A stretch of 64,000 nucleotides of DNA, taken from contig NZ_JAMZGM010000011.1 of NCBI RefSeq assembly GCF_024158605.1, positions 1 to 64,000 of the forward strand, read 5' to 3'. The notes under the pieces are model-generated. The model saw only the letters and a list, made by a program, of their open reading frames with translations, had not been told where the DNA came from and made no database searches. Shown here one piece after another: positions 17,591-25,332 of this stretch. This stretch comes from Sebaldella sp. S0638. GTDB lineage: Bacteria; Fusobacteriota; Fusobacteriia; Fusobacteriales; Leptotrichiaceae. Both the position numbers and the translations under genes were made by a program. Each line of letters opens with the position of its first letter. The first letter of the stretch is position 1.

Positions 17591-18085
17591 TCATGCAGTT
17601 TTTAATATCAATGACCAGAATTCCACATCTATAAACTTTCCGAATTTATTTGCCGCTTCTTTAAAATGTCCTGTTTTCTTAAATCCGGTATTTTTATGAA
17701 GCTTTTTGCTCGCAGTATTTGTATTCGCCAAAACTCCGATTAATACATGAAAGCCTGCTTCTCTGCATTTTTCTATTAATGAGTTATAAAGCTTTTTCCC
17801 AGTTCCTTTTGTTTTCTTATCTTTATCCACATATACACTTGTTTCCAGCGTATTGTTATGTGATATCCGTTCTCTCCATTTTCTTACATAAGCATAACCT
17901 GTTACGATTCCCTCTTCTTCATGAACAATAAACGGATAACCGTATTCCAGCGTTTCCATTATTCTTTTTTCCATTTCTTTTATATCTATTTCCTCTGTTT
18001 CAAAAGTAACCATTGTTTCTTTTACATAATAATTATATATTCCGGCTATTGCTCCGGCATCGCTTAATCTTACACTTCTAATCAT
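17591..18085 (-). CDS. GNAT-family N-acetyltransferase inside the arginine operon
   Basis: The 164-residue GNAT protein is closest in pattern to the phosphinothricin/methionine-sulfoximine acetyltransferase group: MIRSVRLSDAGAIAGIYNYYV at the start, ETSVYVDKDKKTKGTGKKLYNSLIE with the acetyl-CoA pyrophosphate loop, and NTASKKLHKNTGFKKTGHFKEAANKFGKFID. It lies between argC and argJ with short gaps (26 and 52 bases) and its own ribosome site, so it is cotranscribed. Its substrate is unknown. An N-acetylglutamate synthase role is possible from context, but the family usually acetylates amino-acid analogues. Confidence 0.8.
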   Translation of the reverse strand: MIRSVRLSDAGAIAGIYNYYVKETMVTFETEEIDIKEMEKRIMETLEYGYPFIVHEEEGIVTGYAYVRKWRERISHNNTLETSVYVDKDKKTKGTGKKLYNSLIEKCREAGFHVLIGVLANTNTASKKLHKNTGFKKTGHFKEAANKFGKFIDVEFWSLILKTA

Positions 18086-18111
18086 TTTTATCCCGCCTTT
18101 TGAGTTTAATT

Positions 18112-19149
18112 TTATACATACATAGACAGATAGTCCAGTCCTTCTGTTTCAGGAAGCCCGAACATAATGTTCATAGCCTGCACAGCCTGTCCTCCTGCAC
18201 CCTTTATGAGATTATCTATTACAGACACTACTATTATTTTCTTTTTCTTAATGTCTGCCCTTATTCCTATCTCACAAATATTTGTATTTTTTATGTTCTT
18301 AATTTCAGGAAGCTCTTTGCTTATTCTTACAAAATAATCATCTTTGTAGAATTCCTCATATATCTTATAAATCTCTTCCTCGGTTATTTCCTCTGTCATA
18401 TCCAGATACAGCGTGGAAAGTATTCCTCTGTTTATAGGAAGCAGATGTGGCGTAAAGATTACTGATGTTTCCTTTCCTGCCGCCTTTCCCATTTCCTGTT
18501 CTATTTCAGGTGTATGTCTGTGCATAAACAGATTATATGCCTTGAAATTTTCATTTACCTCTGTAAAAAGCGAATCTGTTTTTAATCCTCTTCCTGCTCC
18601 CGAAACTCCTGACTTGGAATCTACAATTATATTTTCTGTCTTTACCAGATTTTTCTTTAATAACGGTGCTGATGCCAGTATTGCCGATGTGGGATAACAT
18701 CCCGGCGCAGCTATTATACTGCTTTCTTTTATTTTTTCCCTGTATAGTTCAGGAAGTCCGTAGACAGCCTGTTTATTTATTTCAGGGGTCTCATGTTTTA
18801 CTTTGTACCAGTTTTCATATGTTTCAGAATCATCAAGACGAAAATCCGCTCCAAGGTCTATTACTTTTACTCCTGATTTCAACGCCTGCCCTGCGAGCTT
18901 TTCAGACATTCCGTGGGGAAGAGCCAGAAATAAAACATCTATTTCACTAAGTTTTGTTCCCGCTTCTTCCTGTGAGATAAGTTTCTGCCCGAAATATTTT
19001 TTATAGTTACCGTATACTTCTGAAATATCCTTTCCTTCATAGCTGTTTGAAGATATAAATTTTATTTCAGTTTCCTTATGCATATTCAGAATCCACAAAA
19101 GCTGCTGTCCTGCATAACCTGTGGCTCCTACCACTCCTACTTTTATCAT
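18112..19149 (-). CDS. argC: N-acetyl-gamma-glutamyl-phosphate reductase
   Basis: The 345-residue enzyme reduces N-acetylglutamyl phosphate to the semialdehyde with NADPH. It has the dinucleotide loop GVVGATGYAGQQ, the active Cys 151 in AAPGCYPTSA, and the catalytic His region HRHTPEIEQE. The start at 19149 is set by AGGAGG seven bases upstream. A longer open frame to 19218 would run through the attenuator hairpin and is rejected. It is the first structural gene of the operon, preceded by an arginine-codon leader and terminator. Confidence 0.95.
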   Translation of the reverse strand: MIKVGVVGATGYAGQQLLWILNMHKETEIKFISSNSYEGKDISEVYGNYKKYFGQKLISQEEAGTKLSEIDVLFLALPHGMSEKLAGQALKSGVKVIDLGADFRLDDSETYENWYKVKHETPEINKQAVYGLPELYREKIKESSIIAAPGCYPTSAILASAPLLKKNLVKTENIIVDSKSGVSGAGRGLKTDSLFTEVNENFKAYNLFMHRHTPEIEQEMGKAAGKETSVIFTPHLLPINRGILSTLYLDMTEEITEEEIYKIYEEFYKDDYFVRISKELPEIKNIKNTNICEIGIRADIKKKKIIVVSVIDNLIKGAGGQAVQAMNIMFGLPETEGLDYLSMYV

Positions 19150-19176
19150 TTTATTTCCTCCTGATTTTATTTTTAT

Positions 19177-19214
19177 AAAAAAAGGAATCTTATGACAATT
19201 CATCATAAGATTCC
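19177..19214 (-). terminator. Attenuator terminator in front of argC
   Basis: A perfect 12-bp stem (GGAATCTTATGA and its complement) around a 7-base loop, followed by seven U residues. It lies only 27 bases before the argC start codon, so it would stop transcription before the operon unless prevented from folding. The upstream neighbour gene (19507-20220) is 290 bases away, and a leader frame and promoter lie between, so it is not that gene's terminator. Confidence 0.85.
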
Positions 19215-19250
19215 GCATATATACTTATTTCATCTAGCATTTATAATAAA

Positions 19251-19276
19251 AGTCAACAGCTTTAGGGCCATTGACT
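19251..19276 (-). promoter_or_regulatory. Intermediate hairpin in the arg leader
   Basis: AGTCAA pairs with TTGACT across 14 bases that contain a further short GGC/GCT helix. Its 5' arm (TTAGTC) can also pair with GACTAA at the end of the leader frame, so it may be part of the switching structure or a pause hairpin. Confidence 0.5.
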
Positions 19277-19318
19277 AACATTACTTATCCATCTATCTCT
19301 ATATATACAATGATTAAA

Positions 19319-19384
19319 TTAGTCATGACAAGGGTATTTAATTCTAAAATTTCTTTCCCTTATCCTTCTTATAAATTTAATCAT
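19319..19384 (-). CDS. Arginine-rich leader peptide of the arg operon
   Basis: A 21-codon frame with ATG at 19384 and TAA at 19321-19319. It begins MIKFIRRIRERNFR and ends with Tyr-Pro-Cys-His-Asp. Five of the 21 residues are Arg (positions 6, 7, 9, 11, 14), read by AGA and AGG only; this density is far above that of the neighbouring genes. A ribosome site GGTGA lies five bases upstream, and a promoter about 40 bases upstream. It is followed by complementary RNA segments and a terminator before argC, as in the his, trp and leu leader peptides. I read it as the sensor of charged tRNA-Arg. Confidence 0.75.
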   Translation of the reverse strand: MIKFIRRIRERNFRIKYPCHD

Positions 19385-19425
19385 TGCACTCACCACTCTT
19401 TCTTTTATATTTTTATTATAAAAAA

Positions 19426-19454
19426 AGTATATCAGATTTTTTTCGAAAAATCAA
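19426..19454 (-). promoter_or_regulatory. Promoter of the arginine operon
   Basis: TTGATT and TATACT with a 17-base spacer on the minus strand. The transcript would start near 19419, giving a leader RNA of about 270 bases before argC. Confidence 0.65.
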
Positions 19455-19476
19455 TATGTTTTGTATATCGATTTTT
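19446..19476. promoter_or_regulatory. Inverted repeat over the arg promoter -35
   Basis: AAAAATC-N-ATAT and ATAT-N-GATTTTT arms separated by about seven bases overlap and extend upstream of the -35 box. It could be a repressor or activator site. It does not match the usual ArgR box, so the protein is unknown. Confidence 0.35.
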
Positions 19477-19506
19477 AATGAAATCATATATAAAAACAAT
19501 TCTTAA

Positions 19507-20220
19507 TTATTTTTGCTTCTCTATTTCAAGAACAAGCTTTATATTATCCTTTTCCAGCTGTGATAAAAACTTCTCTGCATTTTCCACATTGCTGTAATAC
19601 CAGTCCTGCTTTGAGAAATACTTGTCCATATCCCCGCCTTTTTTGAAACTCATGTTGTATCTTGCATAAACTTCATTTCTCATTATTTTTAATTCTTCTT
19701 TTGATTTTTTAGAAAGCTCTTCTTTTGTAATCTCTCTTGTGGACATTTCCGGATATTTCCCCGGCATATAGAGCTCTCCGCTGTAATTACCGAATTCATA
19801 ACTTTTCTTTCCGTTTTCAGTAACAGTCTCCAGTACTCCCCTTACATTTTCTTTGGTGTATATCATGAATTCTGCATTCATTCCTGAAACGACTATTTTA
19901 TTTCCTTCTATTTTCACATTATTATAATTATCTACAATCAAATCCCATTTGTTCTTTTTAACATTATACTCTGCCCAATAAAGCTGTGCATATACTTTCC
20001 CTGCCGGTGTTACAATTATTTTGAGCGTAGATTCTCCCTCTGATTCGCCAAAGTGGTACTCACCTTTATATTTGGAGATATCACTGACAGTATCTTTCCT
20101 GAAATCTTTTAAGGTTACACCTTCTAAGTCTTCTCCTCCCCAGTAAATCTCCTCTGCACTAAATGCAGATGTAAATAATAATACCATTATACATATGCTT
20201 GCTGTAATTACTTTTTTCAT
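19507..20220 (-). CDS. Secreted YARHG-domain protein
   Basis: The 237-residue protein has a signal peptide (to about residue 22) and a beta-rich middle that resembles the MORN-like 'YKGEYHFGESEGESTLKI' pattern. Its C-terminal YARHG domain reads ELKIMRNEVYARYNMSFKKGGDMDKYFSKQDWY. YARHG domains are extracellular or periplasmic and of unknown activity, often in peptidase- or surface-linked proteins. It is a monocistronic unit upstream of, and separate from, the arg leader. Confidence 0.8.
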   Translation of the reverse strand: MKKVITASICIMVLLFTSAFSAEEIYWGGEDLEGVTLKDFRKDTVSDISKYKGEYHFGESEGESTLKIIVTPAGKVYAQLYWAEYNVKKNKWDLIVDNYNNVKIEGNKIVVSGMNAEFMIYTKENVRGVLETVTENGKKSYEFGNYSGELYMPGKYPEMSTREITKEELSKKSKEELKIMRNEVYARYNMSFKKGGDMDKYFSKQDWYYSNVENAEKFLSQLEKDNIKLVLEIEKQK

Positions 20221-20298
20221 TTCTTCTCCTTATATTCATATTATTTCTTTTACTGATGTTTATTCTGCCGCAATGTACTTTTTTATAAACTGTTATTT

Positions 20299-20661
20299 TC
20301 ATTTCAGTTTTTCTTCAAGCCACTCTTTCAAAATCACAGCATGATTAAAAACAGTATCCTTTGCTGCGTATAACAAAATTACATTTTCCTTTTTTAATTT
20401 CTCTGATACCAGCTGTACGAATTCTTCTCTTTTGGGATTCATATTCAGCTCGTTCAGATATTTTTTCTTAAATATCTCAAAATTTTCTTCCTTATGACCG
20501 AATTCTTTTCTGATTTCCGGTGTCGGTGTAATCTCTTTAAACCATATATCATATTGGAGTTCTTCTTTTTTAACTCCTCTGGGCCATAAGCGGTCTGCCA
20601 GAATTCTGTATCCTTCCTGTATTTCAGAATCATAAACCCTTTCACATATAATGCTGTTCAA
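20299..20661 (-). CDS. DUF488 (YeaO-like) protein
   Basis: The 120-residue cytoplasmic protein carries the DUF488 signature RILADRLWPRGVKKEEL near the N-terminus and LLYAAKDTVFNHAVILKEWLEE at the end. The family has no settled function. The start is a TTG codon with AGGTGA six bases upstream; no ATG start fits the family's N-terminus. A shorter ATG frame inside the gene is out of frame with the conserved motif. Confidence 0.85.
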   Translation of the reverse strand: MNSIICERVYDSEIQEGYRILADRLWPRGVKKEELQYDIWFKEITPTPEIRKEFGHKEENFEIFKKKYLNELNMNPKREEFVQLVSEKLKKENVILLYAAKDTVFNHAVILKEWLEEKLK

Positions 20662-20753
20662 ATCATATCACCTGCCTTATATTTTTATATCACAAACTCT
20701 GATTTTATTTGATTTTCATTTCTGTCTGTTTCAAAATATAATACTTTTTATTT

Positions 20754-21491
20754 TCAGTAATATTTACTTATAAGTATTCCTATTGATGTCACTGCCAAGA
20801 ATAAAAATGTTCCCCCAAAACAAAAAAGAAGATTTCTGATACTGCTAAAATTTTTATATTCCGCATCACTGTTTGAAAGAAGTTTCTCTATTATTTCAAG
20901 ATTACTGTTTAATTCTTCTGTCTGTTGTTTCAGAACATCTCTTCTCGGATATTTACTAAGTCCTTCTGTCGTGGAAGGTATTAAAATCCATAGTTTTCTA
21001 TCTGTTTTCAAATAAACCAGATTATTTTCGGCAAATATTTTTTTTATCTGATAATATTTTATGTTCTGCATTTTCCCGTCTATAGAGAGAACTCCGTTTT
21101 CCGATGTTATCCTTATTCTTTTAAATATAGCAAATAGTATAAAAAACGCCATTTGTATAAATATAAACTGCATCAGCCACATAATATAATCATCCATAAT
21201 TTCTTTTCCAATATCAGATAACACGGGTATTTCAACCTCTACTATAATTATTGTGAGAAATAAAAAAGAAATCAGAATAAAAGTCAGAATCAAAGGAGAT
21301 ATTATAAGTTTCATACTTACTGTTTCTATTGTAACTTCTCTTTCCCGAGCTGAATAACCAGAATTTTTGTGCGGAAGATATTCATCTGTTTCATATCTTC
21401 CCTTCTTCTGAGATTTACTTATAATAAAAAAAACAAATGTAAAAATCATAATCATTATTATAATCAATACCAATATAACCTGCAAGATCAT
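20754..21491 (-). CDS. Membrane protein with PH-like domain, unknown function
   Basis: The 245-residue protein has four hydrophobic segments (about 5-25, 70-95, 105-130, 225-243). Between them is a short soluble part (RIRITSENGVLSIDGKMQNIKYYQIKKIFAENNLVYLKTDRKLWILIPS) that looks like a bacterial PH-like/YcxB-type domain. Similar layouts occur in the 59-60.8 kb gene cluster of this window. Strong promoter directly upstream; start has AGGAAGG. Function unknown. Confidence 0.65.
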   Translation of the reverse strand: MILQVILVLIIIMIMIFTFVFFIISKSQKKGRYETDEYLPHKNSGYSAREREVTIETVSMKLIISPLILTFILISFLFLTIIIVEVEIPVLSDIGKEIMDDYIMWLMQFIFIQMAFFILFAIFKRIRITSENGVLSIDGKMQNIKYYQIKKIFAENNLVYLKTDRKLWILIPSTTEGLSKYPRRDVLKQQTEELNSNLEIIEKLLSNSDAEYKNFSSIRNLLFCFGGTFLFLAVTSIGILISKYY

Positions 21492-21525
21492 TTAATTATT
21501 CCTTCCTGTAACACACTTATTAAAA

Positions 21526-21554
21526 ATAATATAATTATTTATACATTTTGTCAA
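21526..21554 (-). promoter_or_regulatory. Promoter of the PH-like membrane protein gene
   Basis: TTGACA, a 17-base spacer and TATTAT on the minus strand, in the divergent region with the radical-SAM gene. Confidence 0.7.
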
Positions 21555-21581
21555 TCATTTTAAAACTGCTATTTTATTAAA

Positions 21582-21610
21582 TTTACAAACTATGGTCAAA
21601 ATGATATACT
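21582..21610 (+). promoter_or_regulatory. Promoter of the SPL-like radical SAM gene
   Basis: TTTACA, a 17-base spacer and TATACT on the plus strand, 36 bases before the start at 21647. Confidence 0.65.
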
Positions 21611-21646
21611 AAATTTAAGAAATTAATTAAAAAAGGCGGTTTTAAT

Positions 21647-22558
21647 ATGAAAAATACTGTCCAATATAAAAATATTACATGTAAATCTGCTCTGAATAAA
21701 GTCAGCGGCGGTTTTCCGTATAAATGGGATCTGAATATATACAGAGGCTGTATTCATAACTGCAAATACTGTTATGCACTTTATTCCCACAAATATATAA
21801 ATTCCAATTCAGATGACTTTTTTAATGAAATATATGTAAAAACCAACATTGTAGAAGAACTGGACAGACAGCTCAGTTCTAAATCATGGAAACACGAAAC
21901 AATAAATATAGGCGGTGTAACGGACAGCTATCAGGCTGTGGAAGAACGCAATAAAATAATGCCTGAAATACTGAAACTTCTTATCAAACATAAGAATCCC
22001 GCAATTATTTCTACTAAATCCACACTTATATTAAGAGACTTTGATCTGATAGATGAATTATCAAGACTGACATATATAAATATCGCATCCACTATTACCG
22101 TTACTGACAAAAAAACTGCTTCCATGATCGAAACCAATGCTTCACCTCCGATGGAAAGATTCCATATTTTGAAAACTTTCAGAAAAACCAATGCTTCTGT
22201 AGGAATGCACACTATGCCTATTATTCCTTATATTACTGACAGTCTTGAAAATATTGATTCGTTGTTTTATTATGCCAAAGAAAGTGATGTTCATTATGTA
22301 CTGCCCGGAATTCTTTATTTGAGAGGCGAAACGCGGAAATCATTTTTTAATTTTATTCTTCGGAATTATCCCGAACTCTATAAAGACATCTACATGCTTT
22401 ATAATAATACTGAAAAAAGAAAAGAGTATAAATTTAAACTTTATCAAAATATCAACTCCGTAAAGGATAAATATTCTATTTCTTTTAGCTATACTAATCC
22501 AATGAAAGAAAAAATGAAAAGAAACCAAAAAGAAGATTTGCAGTTGAAGCTGTTTTAA
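21647..22558 (+). CDS. Radical SAM protein, spore-photoproduct-lyase-like group
   Basis: The 303-residue protein has the radical-SAM cluster motif CIHNCKYC near residue 35, in the setting YRGCIHNCKYCYALYSHKY typical of the SplB-like 'Rv2578c' group. It also has GGVTDSYQAVEERNKIMPEIL and a TIM-barrel-like remainder. The group is related to DNA photoproduct lyase, but members outside sporulating bacteria have no proven role. The ribosome site is AAGGCGG. The next gene starts 24 bases downstream and may be cotranscribed. Confidence 0.85.
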   Translation: MKNTVQYKNITCKSALNKVSGGFPYKWDLNIYRGCIHNCKYCYALYSHKYINSNSDDFFNEIYVKTNIVEELDRQLSSKSWKHETINIGGVTDSYQAVEERNKIMPEILKLLIKHKNPAIISTKSTLILRDFDLIDELSRLTYINIASTITVTDKKTASMIETNASPPMERFHILKTFRKTNASVGMHTMPIIPYITDSLENIDSLFYYAKESDVHYVLPGILYLRGETRKSFFNFILRNYPELYKDIYMLYNNTEKRKEYKFKLYQNINSVKDKYSISFSYTNPMKEKMKRNQKEDLQLKLF

Positions 22559-22582
22559 TCTATAAATATAGAAAGGATTTTT

Positions 22583-23491
22583 ATGAAAATATTAAAAAAA
22601 TTTCTGTCTGAAAGTGATAATACCAAACTTTCTGATACTGACAATTTCTGCGAGGAACCCGCCATACAAGAAGAAAAAGACATTCTGTTATATGGCAGCA
22701 GTGTAATTCTGAAAAAATATCCTACTATTGGCGGAACTATATCTTCTGTTGGATTTCACGGTAAAGACCTAAAACAAATATATTATATTCATATTAATGG
22801 TAAAAGTAAGACCAAAAGATATGCAAAGGATGATTTTATATTAGATTTAAAAGGAAGCTGGGGTTATTATCCGTGGTTTCCTGAAGACGGAGATCATTTT
22901 ATAAGTCCGGATGATTTGAAAGAGTTTAAAAAACTGATACCATACGGCAAAATCTTTCAGTGTATGAATGATAATGGAAAATATGTTACACTTAAACATA
23001 AAAAAATGACTTTCAAAGTCAGAAGAAGTTTATATAAGATAATAAATAAACCTGAGTTAATAAAGAATAAATATGATTTCCCCTTTACTTTTGACGAAAT
23101 TAAAATGAGTAAGATATCTCCTGTTAATTTATGGGGACATTACCTTGGTGATAAAAATGCTGTTTTCAAAGAATTTTCTTTAGCAGAACCTTATGAAACA
23201 AATACTGCTTTTGAAAATGGAGGAATATTTCAATGTATTGAAGAAGAAAAAGATTCTCTCTTACTAAAATATGATAAATACACATTCAAAACTAAACCCG
23301 AACTTTTCAGGCTTATTCCTGCTCCTTTATCTCACGGGGATATTGTTATTTTAAGAAATAATCCTGCAATTACCGGAATTATTACTGATATGTACTGGAA
23401 TTACGTATGCAGAGAGTATATTTATATTCTTACAATAAATGGAAAAAGAAAAACACAAAAATTTTTAACAGAAGATTTTCTTCTGCGGTAA
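22583..23491 (+). CDS. Hypothetical protein with mirrored internal duplication
   Basis: The 302-residue soluble protein was not recognised. It has an A-B-B'-A' layout. Segment A (about 35-85: SSVILKKYPTIGGTISSVGF... IHINGKSKTKRYAKDDFIL) recurs at the C-terminus (about 250-302: DIVILRNNPAITGIITDMYW... LTINGKRKTQKFLTEDFLL). Segment B (GKIFQCMNDNGKYVTLKHKKMTF) recurs as GGIFQCIEEEKDSLLLKYDKYTF. Segment A resembles a small SH3-like barrel. It is probably cotranscribed with the radical-SAM gene and ends at a shared terminator. Confidence 0.65.
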   Translation: MKILKKFLSESDNTKLSDTDNFCEEPAIQEEKDILLYGSSVILKKYPTIGGTISSVGFHGKDLKQIYYIHINGKSKTKRYAKDDFILDLKGSWGYYPWFPEDGDHFISPDDLKEFKKLIPYGKIFQCMNDNGKYVTLKHKKMTFKVRRSLYKIINKPELIKNKYDFPFTFDEIKMSKISPVNLWGHYLGDKNAVFKEFSLAEPYETNTAFENGGIFQCIEEEKDSLLLKYDKYTFKTKPELFRLIPAPLSHGDIVILRNNPAITGIITDMYWNYVCREYIYILTINGKRKTQKFLTEDFLLR

Positions 23492-23544
23492 AAACTTCTG
23501 AATAACTGTAAATAAGAACTGAATTATATTTTTATGTTTATTTT

Positions 23545-23592
23545 AAAAGGAACTGTGAGAAATAGAATATACATTTCTTCAGTTCCTTTTTT
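23545..23592. terminator. Bidirectional terminator between convergent genes
   Basis: A stem AAAAGGAACTG/CAGTTCCTTTT with an inner GAAAT/ATTTC helix and a T run. It lies 54 bases after the plus-strand gene and can also serve the minus-strand HAD gene. Confidence 0.75.
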
Positions 23593-23690
23593 AGTTTTTA
23601 TATTATTTTTCCAGAATAATCTTAATTAATGATTTACTTAAAAATTCCAATATTATAATTTTTTACATAATTCGCTGCTAAATTAATACT

Positions 23691-24677
23691 TTATTTTGAA
23701 AATATCTGTTTCCAGTCATTTTTCATGCTTACTACATTCCATTTATATTTTTGTGCCCAGTTCAGGGAAATATTATCTTTTTCCGCATACTTAAACTCAC
23801 GTTTTTCATCATCATGATTTATCAATATCTGAAGTGTCTTGTAATTTTTACTCTCAGGATTCATATTCTGACCGTTTTGTGAATAGTGAAGCATATAAAT
23901 ATCTCCCCCGCCCCCGATATTTCCTACTGCAATAACTGGTTTCTTTCCTATAAACAACTCTATGTTAGCCGGCTTTTCTTCCTTATCATTATTGCTGACC
24001 ACTTCAGCTCCTCTTATAACTCTACTTTCATCAGTATTATAACTGTATTTTGGATAAGAACCTATTATATTTTCCGGAGAAATTCCGTATAATTTCTGAC
24101 TTACAGCACGCATAAAATTTATATCTCCCCCTGAACAAATATATACTTTAAACTTATTTTCCTTCAAATAGTTAATTAATTCTATCTGCGGCTGATAAAC
24201 TGTTTTATATATTGGTATATTTAACTTAGGATATGTAGTGCCGTAAATAAAGTCCGCTACTTCCTTCTCGAATTCAACAGTGTCTGTCCCGGTTTGTGTT
24301 TTTAGCACTAATTTTACAAGATCATTTTTATCCATATTTTCCAAATATTTTTTGTCATTATTCAGAATAGCTTTAAAAGGCTGTGCAGAAGCTAAACTTT
24401 TATCTGTTTCCGCCATCTTATTTACTTTATAAAATGAAAATAAAAGCTGAATTATCGGTTCTTCGGCCCAAAGAGTACCGTCATTATCAAAAACGGCTAT
24501 TCTGTCCTGCTCCGGAATATAATCCGGACTTTTAGTATTGGTAATATTTTCAATGTAAGAAATTATATTTTTCTTAACAGCAGTATCATTCCAGCTCGGC
24601 AAAGGATCAGATGATTTACTGTAAGATATGGTAAATAAACTAAGAATGAATATAATCAGTAATATTGTTTTTTTCAT
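23691..24677 (-). CDS. Exported HAD-superfamily acid-phosphatase-like protein
   Basis: The 328-residue product has a signal peptide (MKKTILLIIFILSLFTISYS) and the HAD motif I VFDNDGTLWAEEP. Motif II lies in YICSGGDINF, and the motif III/IV area reads PVIAVGNIGGGGDIYML. It is a predicted periplasmic phosphomonoesterase of the haloacid-dehalogenase-like acid phosphatase type. Motif IV reads GGGGD where related proteins often have NSDGD, so activity is not assured. The start at 24677 follows CGAGGAG. A longer frame to 24752 lacks a ribosome site and has no signal peptide at its start. Confidence 0.75.
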   Translation of the reverse strand: MKKTILLIIFILSLFTISYSKSSDPLPSWNDTAVKKNIISYIENITNTKSPDYIPEQDRIAVFDNDGTLWAEEPIIQLLFSFYKVNKMAETDKSLASAQPFKAILNNDKKYLENMDKNDLVKLVLKTQTGTDTVEFEKEVADFIYGTTYPKLNIPIYKTVYQPQIELINYLKENKFKVYICSGGDINFMRAVSQKLYGISPENIIGSYPKYSYNTDESRVIRGAEVVSNNDKEEKPANIELFIGKKPVIAVGNIGGGGDIYMLHYSQNGQNMNPESKNYKTLQILINHDDEKREFKYAEKDNISLNWAQKYKWNVVSMKNDWKQIFSK

Positions 24678-24833
24678 ATCAGTCTCCTCGTATATAATAT
24701 ATAAATAATACCATTCATAACCCGTTATTGAACCTGTAATCAATTGATACATTATACCCTGAATATATTAATTTGTAAATTAGAGTATTTAATTTTTATA
24801 AAAATATATTTATAACAATAAGAAACTAATAAA

Positions 24834-25298
24834 TTAATTTATGCATAATTCACAATCACTTATCAAAATCCACATATTTGCTTCATCAAAGCCTGAAACA
24901 ATCCCGCTTATTTTATATCCCGGATACAATGGTTTCCCATTACAGTCATCAATATCTGCACATCCCAGCATACTATCCAGAGCCAGTATAGCACCATGCG
25001 GATAAAAATATTTTATTGTTCCTGTTATTTTCTGACCTGTTAAATATTTCTGTTTCTCCTCATTCCATACTTCACGGTAAGGCAAAACAGCTTTCTCCCA
25101 AATATCTTCAAATTCAAATTTATTTATTTTCACACAGTCATTTTCTGTATCGACATATTGATCAGCAAGACAAGGTTCCAGACAGGATACTGATATCTTG
25201 TTTTTTTCATCTGTAATTATCTGCCTTAAAGCGCCGCCTTCGTCGTCAACTTCAATCCAGTATCTGCATCCTTCAAAATCTATAAAAATATACTTCAT
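24834..25298 (-). CDS. Hypothetical protein with C-terminal S1-like domain
   Basis: The 154-residue cytoplasmic protein begins MKYIFIDFEGCRYWIEVDD. The last 65 residues look like a degenerate S1/OB-fold (GQKITGTIKYFYPHGAILALDSMLGCADIDD... GIVSGFDEANMWILISD). It lies directly downstream (34 bases) of a SUKH-family gene. Such S1-bearing small proteins and SUKH proteins both occur among immunity genes of polymorphic toxin loci, but no toxin gene is present. The role is inferred only from this neighbourhood. Confidence 0.55.
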   Translation of the reverse strand: MKYIFIDFEGCRYWIEVDDEGGALRQIITDEKNKISVSCLEPCLADQYVDTENDCVKINKFEFEDIWEKAVLPYREVWNEEKQKYLTGQKITGTIKYFYPHGAILALDSMLGCADIDDCNGKPLYPGYKISGIVSGFDEANMWILISDCELCIN

Positions 25299-25332
25299 TT
25301 TCCCTGCCTTTGTTAATATTAATTTATATATG

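Larger units (their letters stand above)
19177..19419 (-). promoter_or_regulatory. Arginine operon leader: ribosome-mediated attenuator (proposed)
   Basis: In order on the minus strand: promoter (19454-19426), leader peptide frame (19384-19319), a hairpin (19276-19251), the terminator (19214-19177) and argC. Segment 1 (19385-19374, first leader codons) is perfectly complementary over 12 bases to segment 2 (19320-19309, at the leader stop). Segment 2 can alternatively pair, imperfectly, with the terminator's 5' arm and loop (19206-19197). A ribosome waiting at the Arg codons would cover segment 1, free segment 2 and favour the antiterminator. A ribosome reaching the stop would cover segment 2 and let the terminator form. 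The sequence elements are seen; the mechanism is inferred. Confidence 0.7.

Noticed and set aside
19150-19218. N-terminal extension of argC by 23 codons
   Set aside because: It has no ribosome site and runs through the attenuator terminator, whereas AGGAGG is perfectly placed for the start at 19149.
19177-19460. T-box riboswitch in front of the arginine operon
   Set aside because: The conserved T-box sequence (GGGTGGNACCGCG-like) is absent on the minus strand; the leader frame and complementary segments explain the region better.
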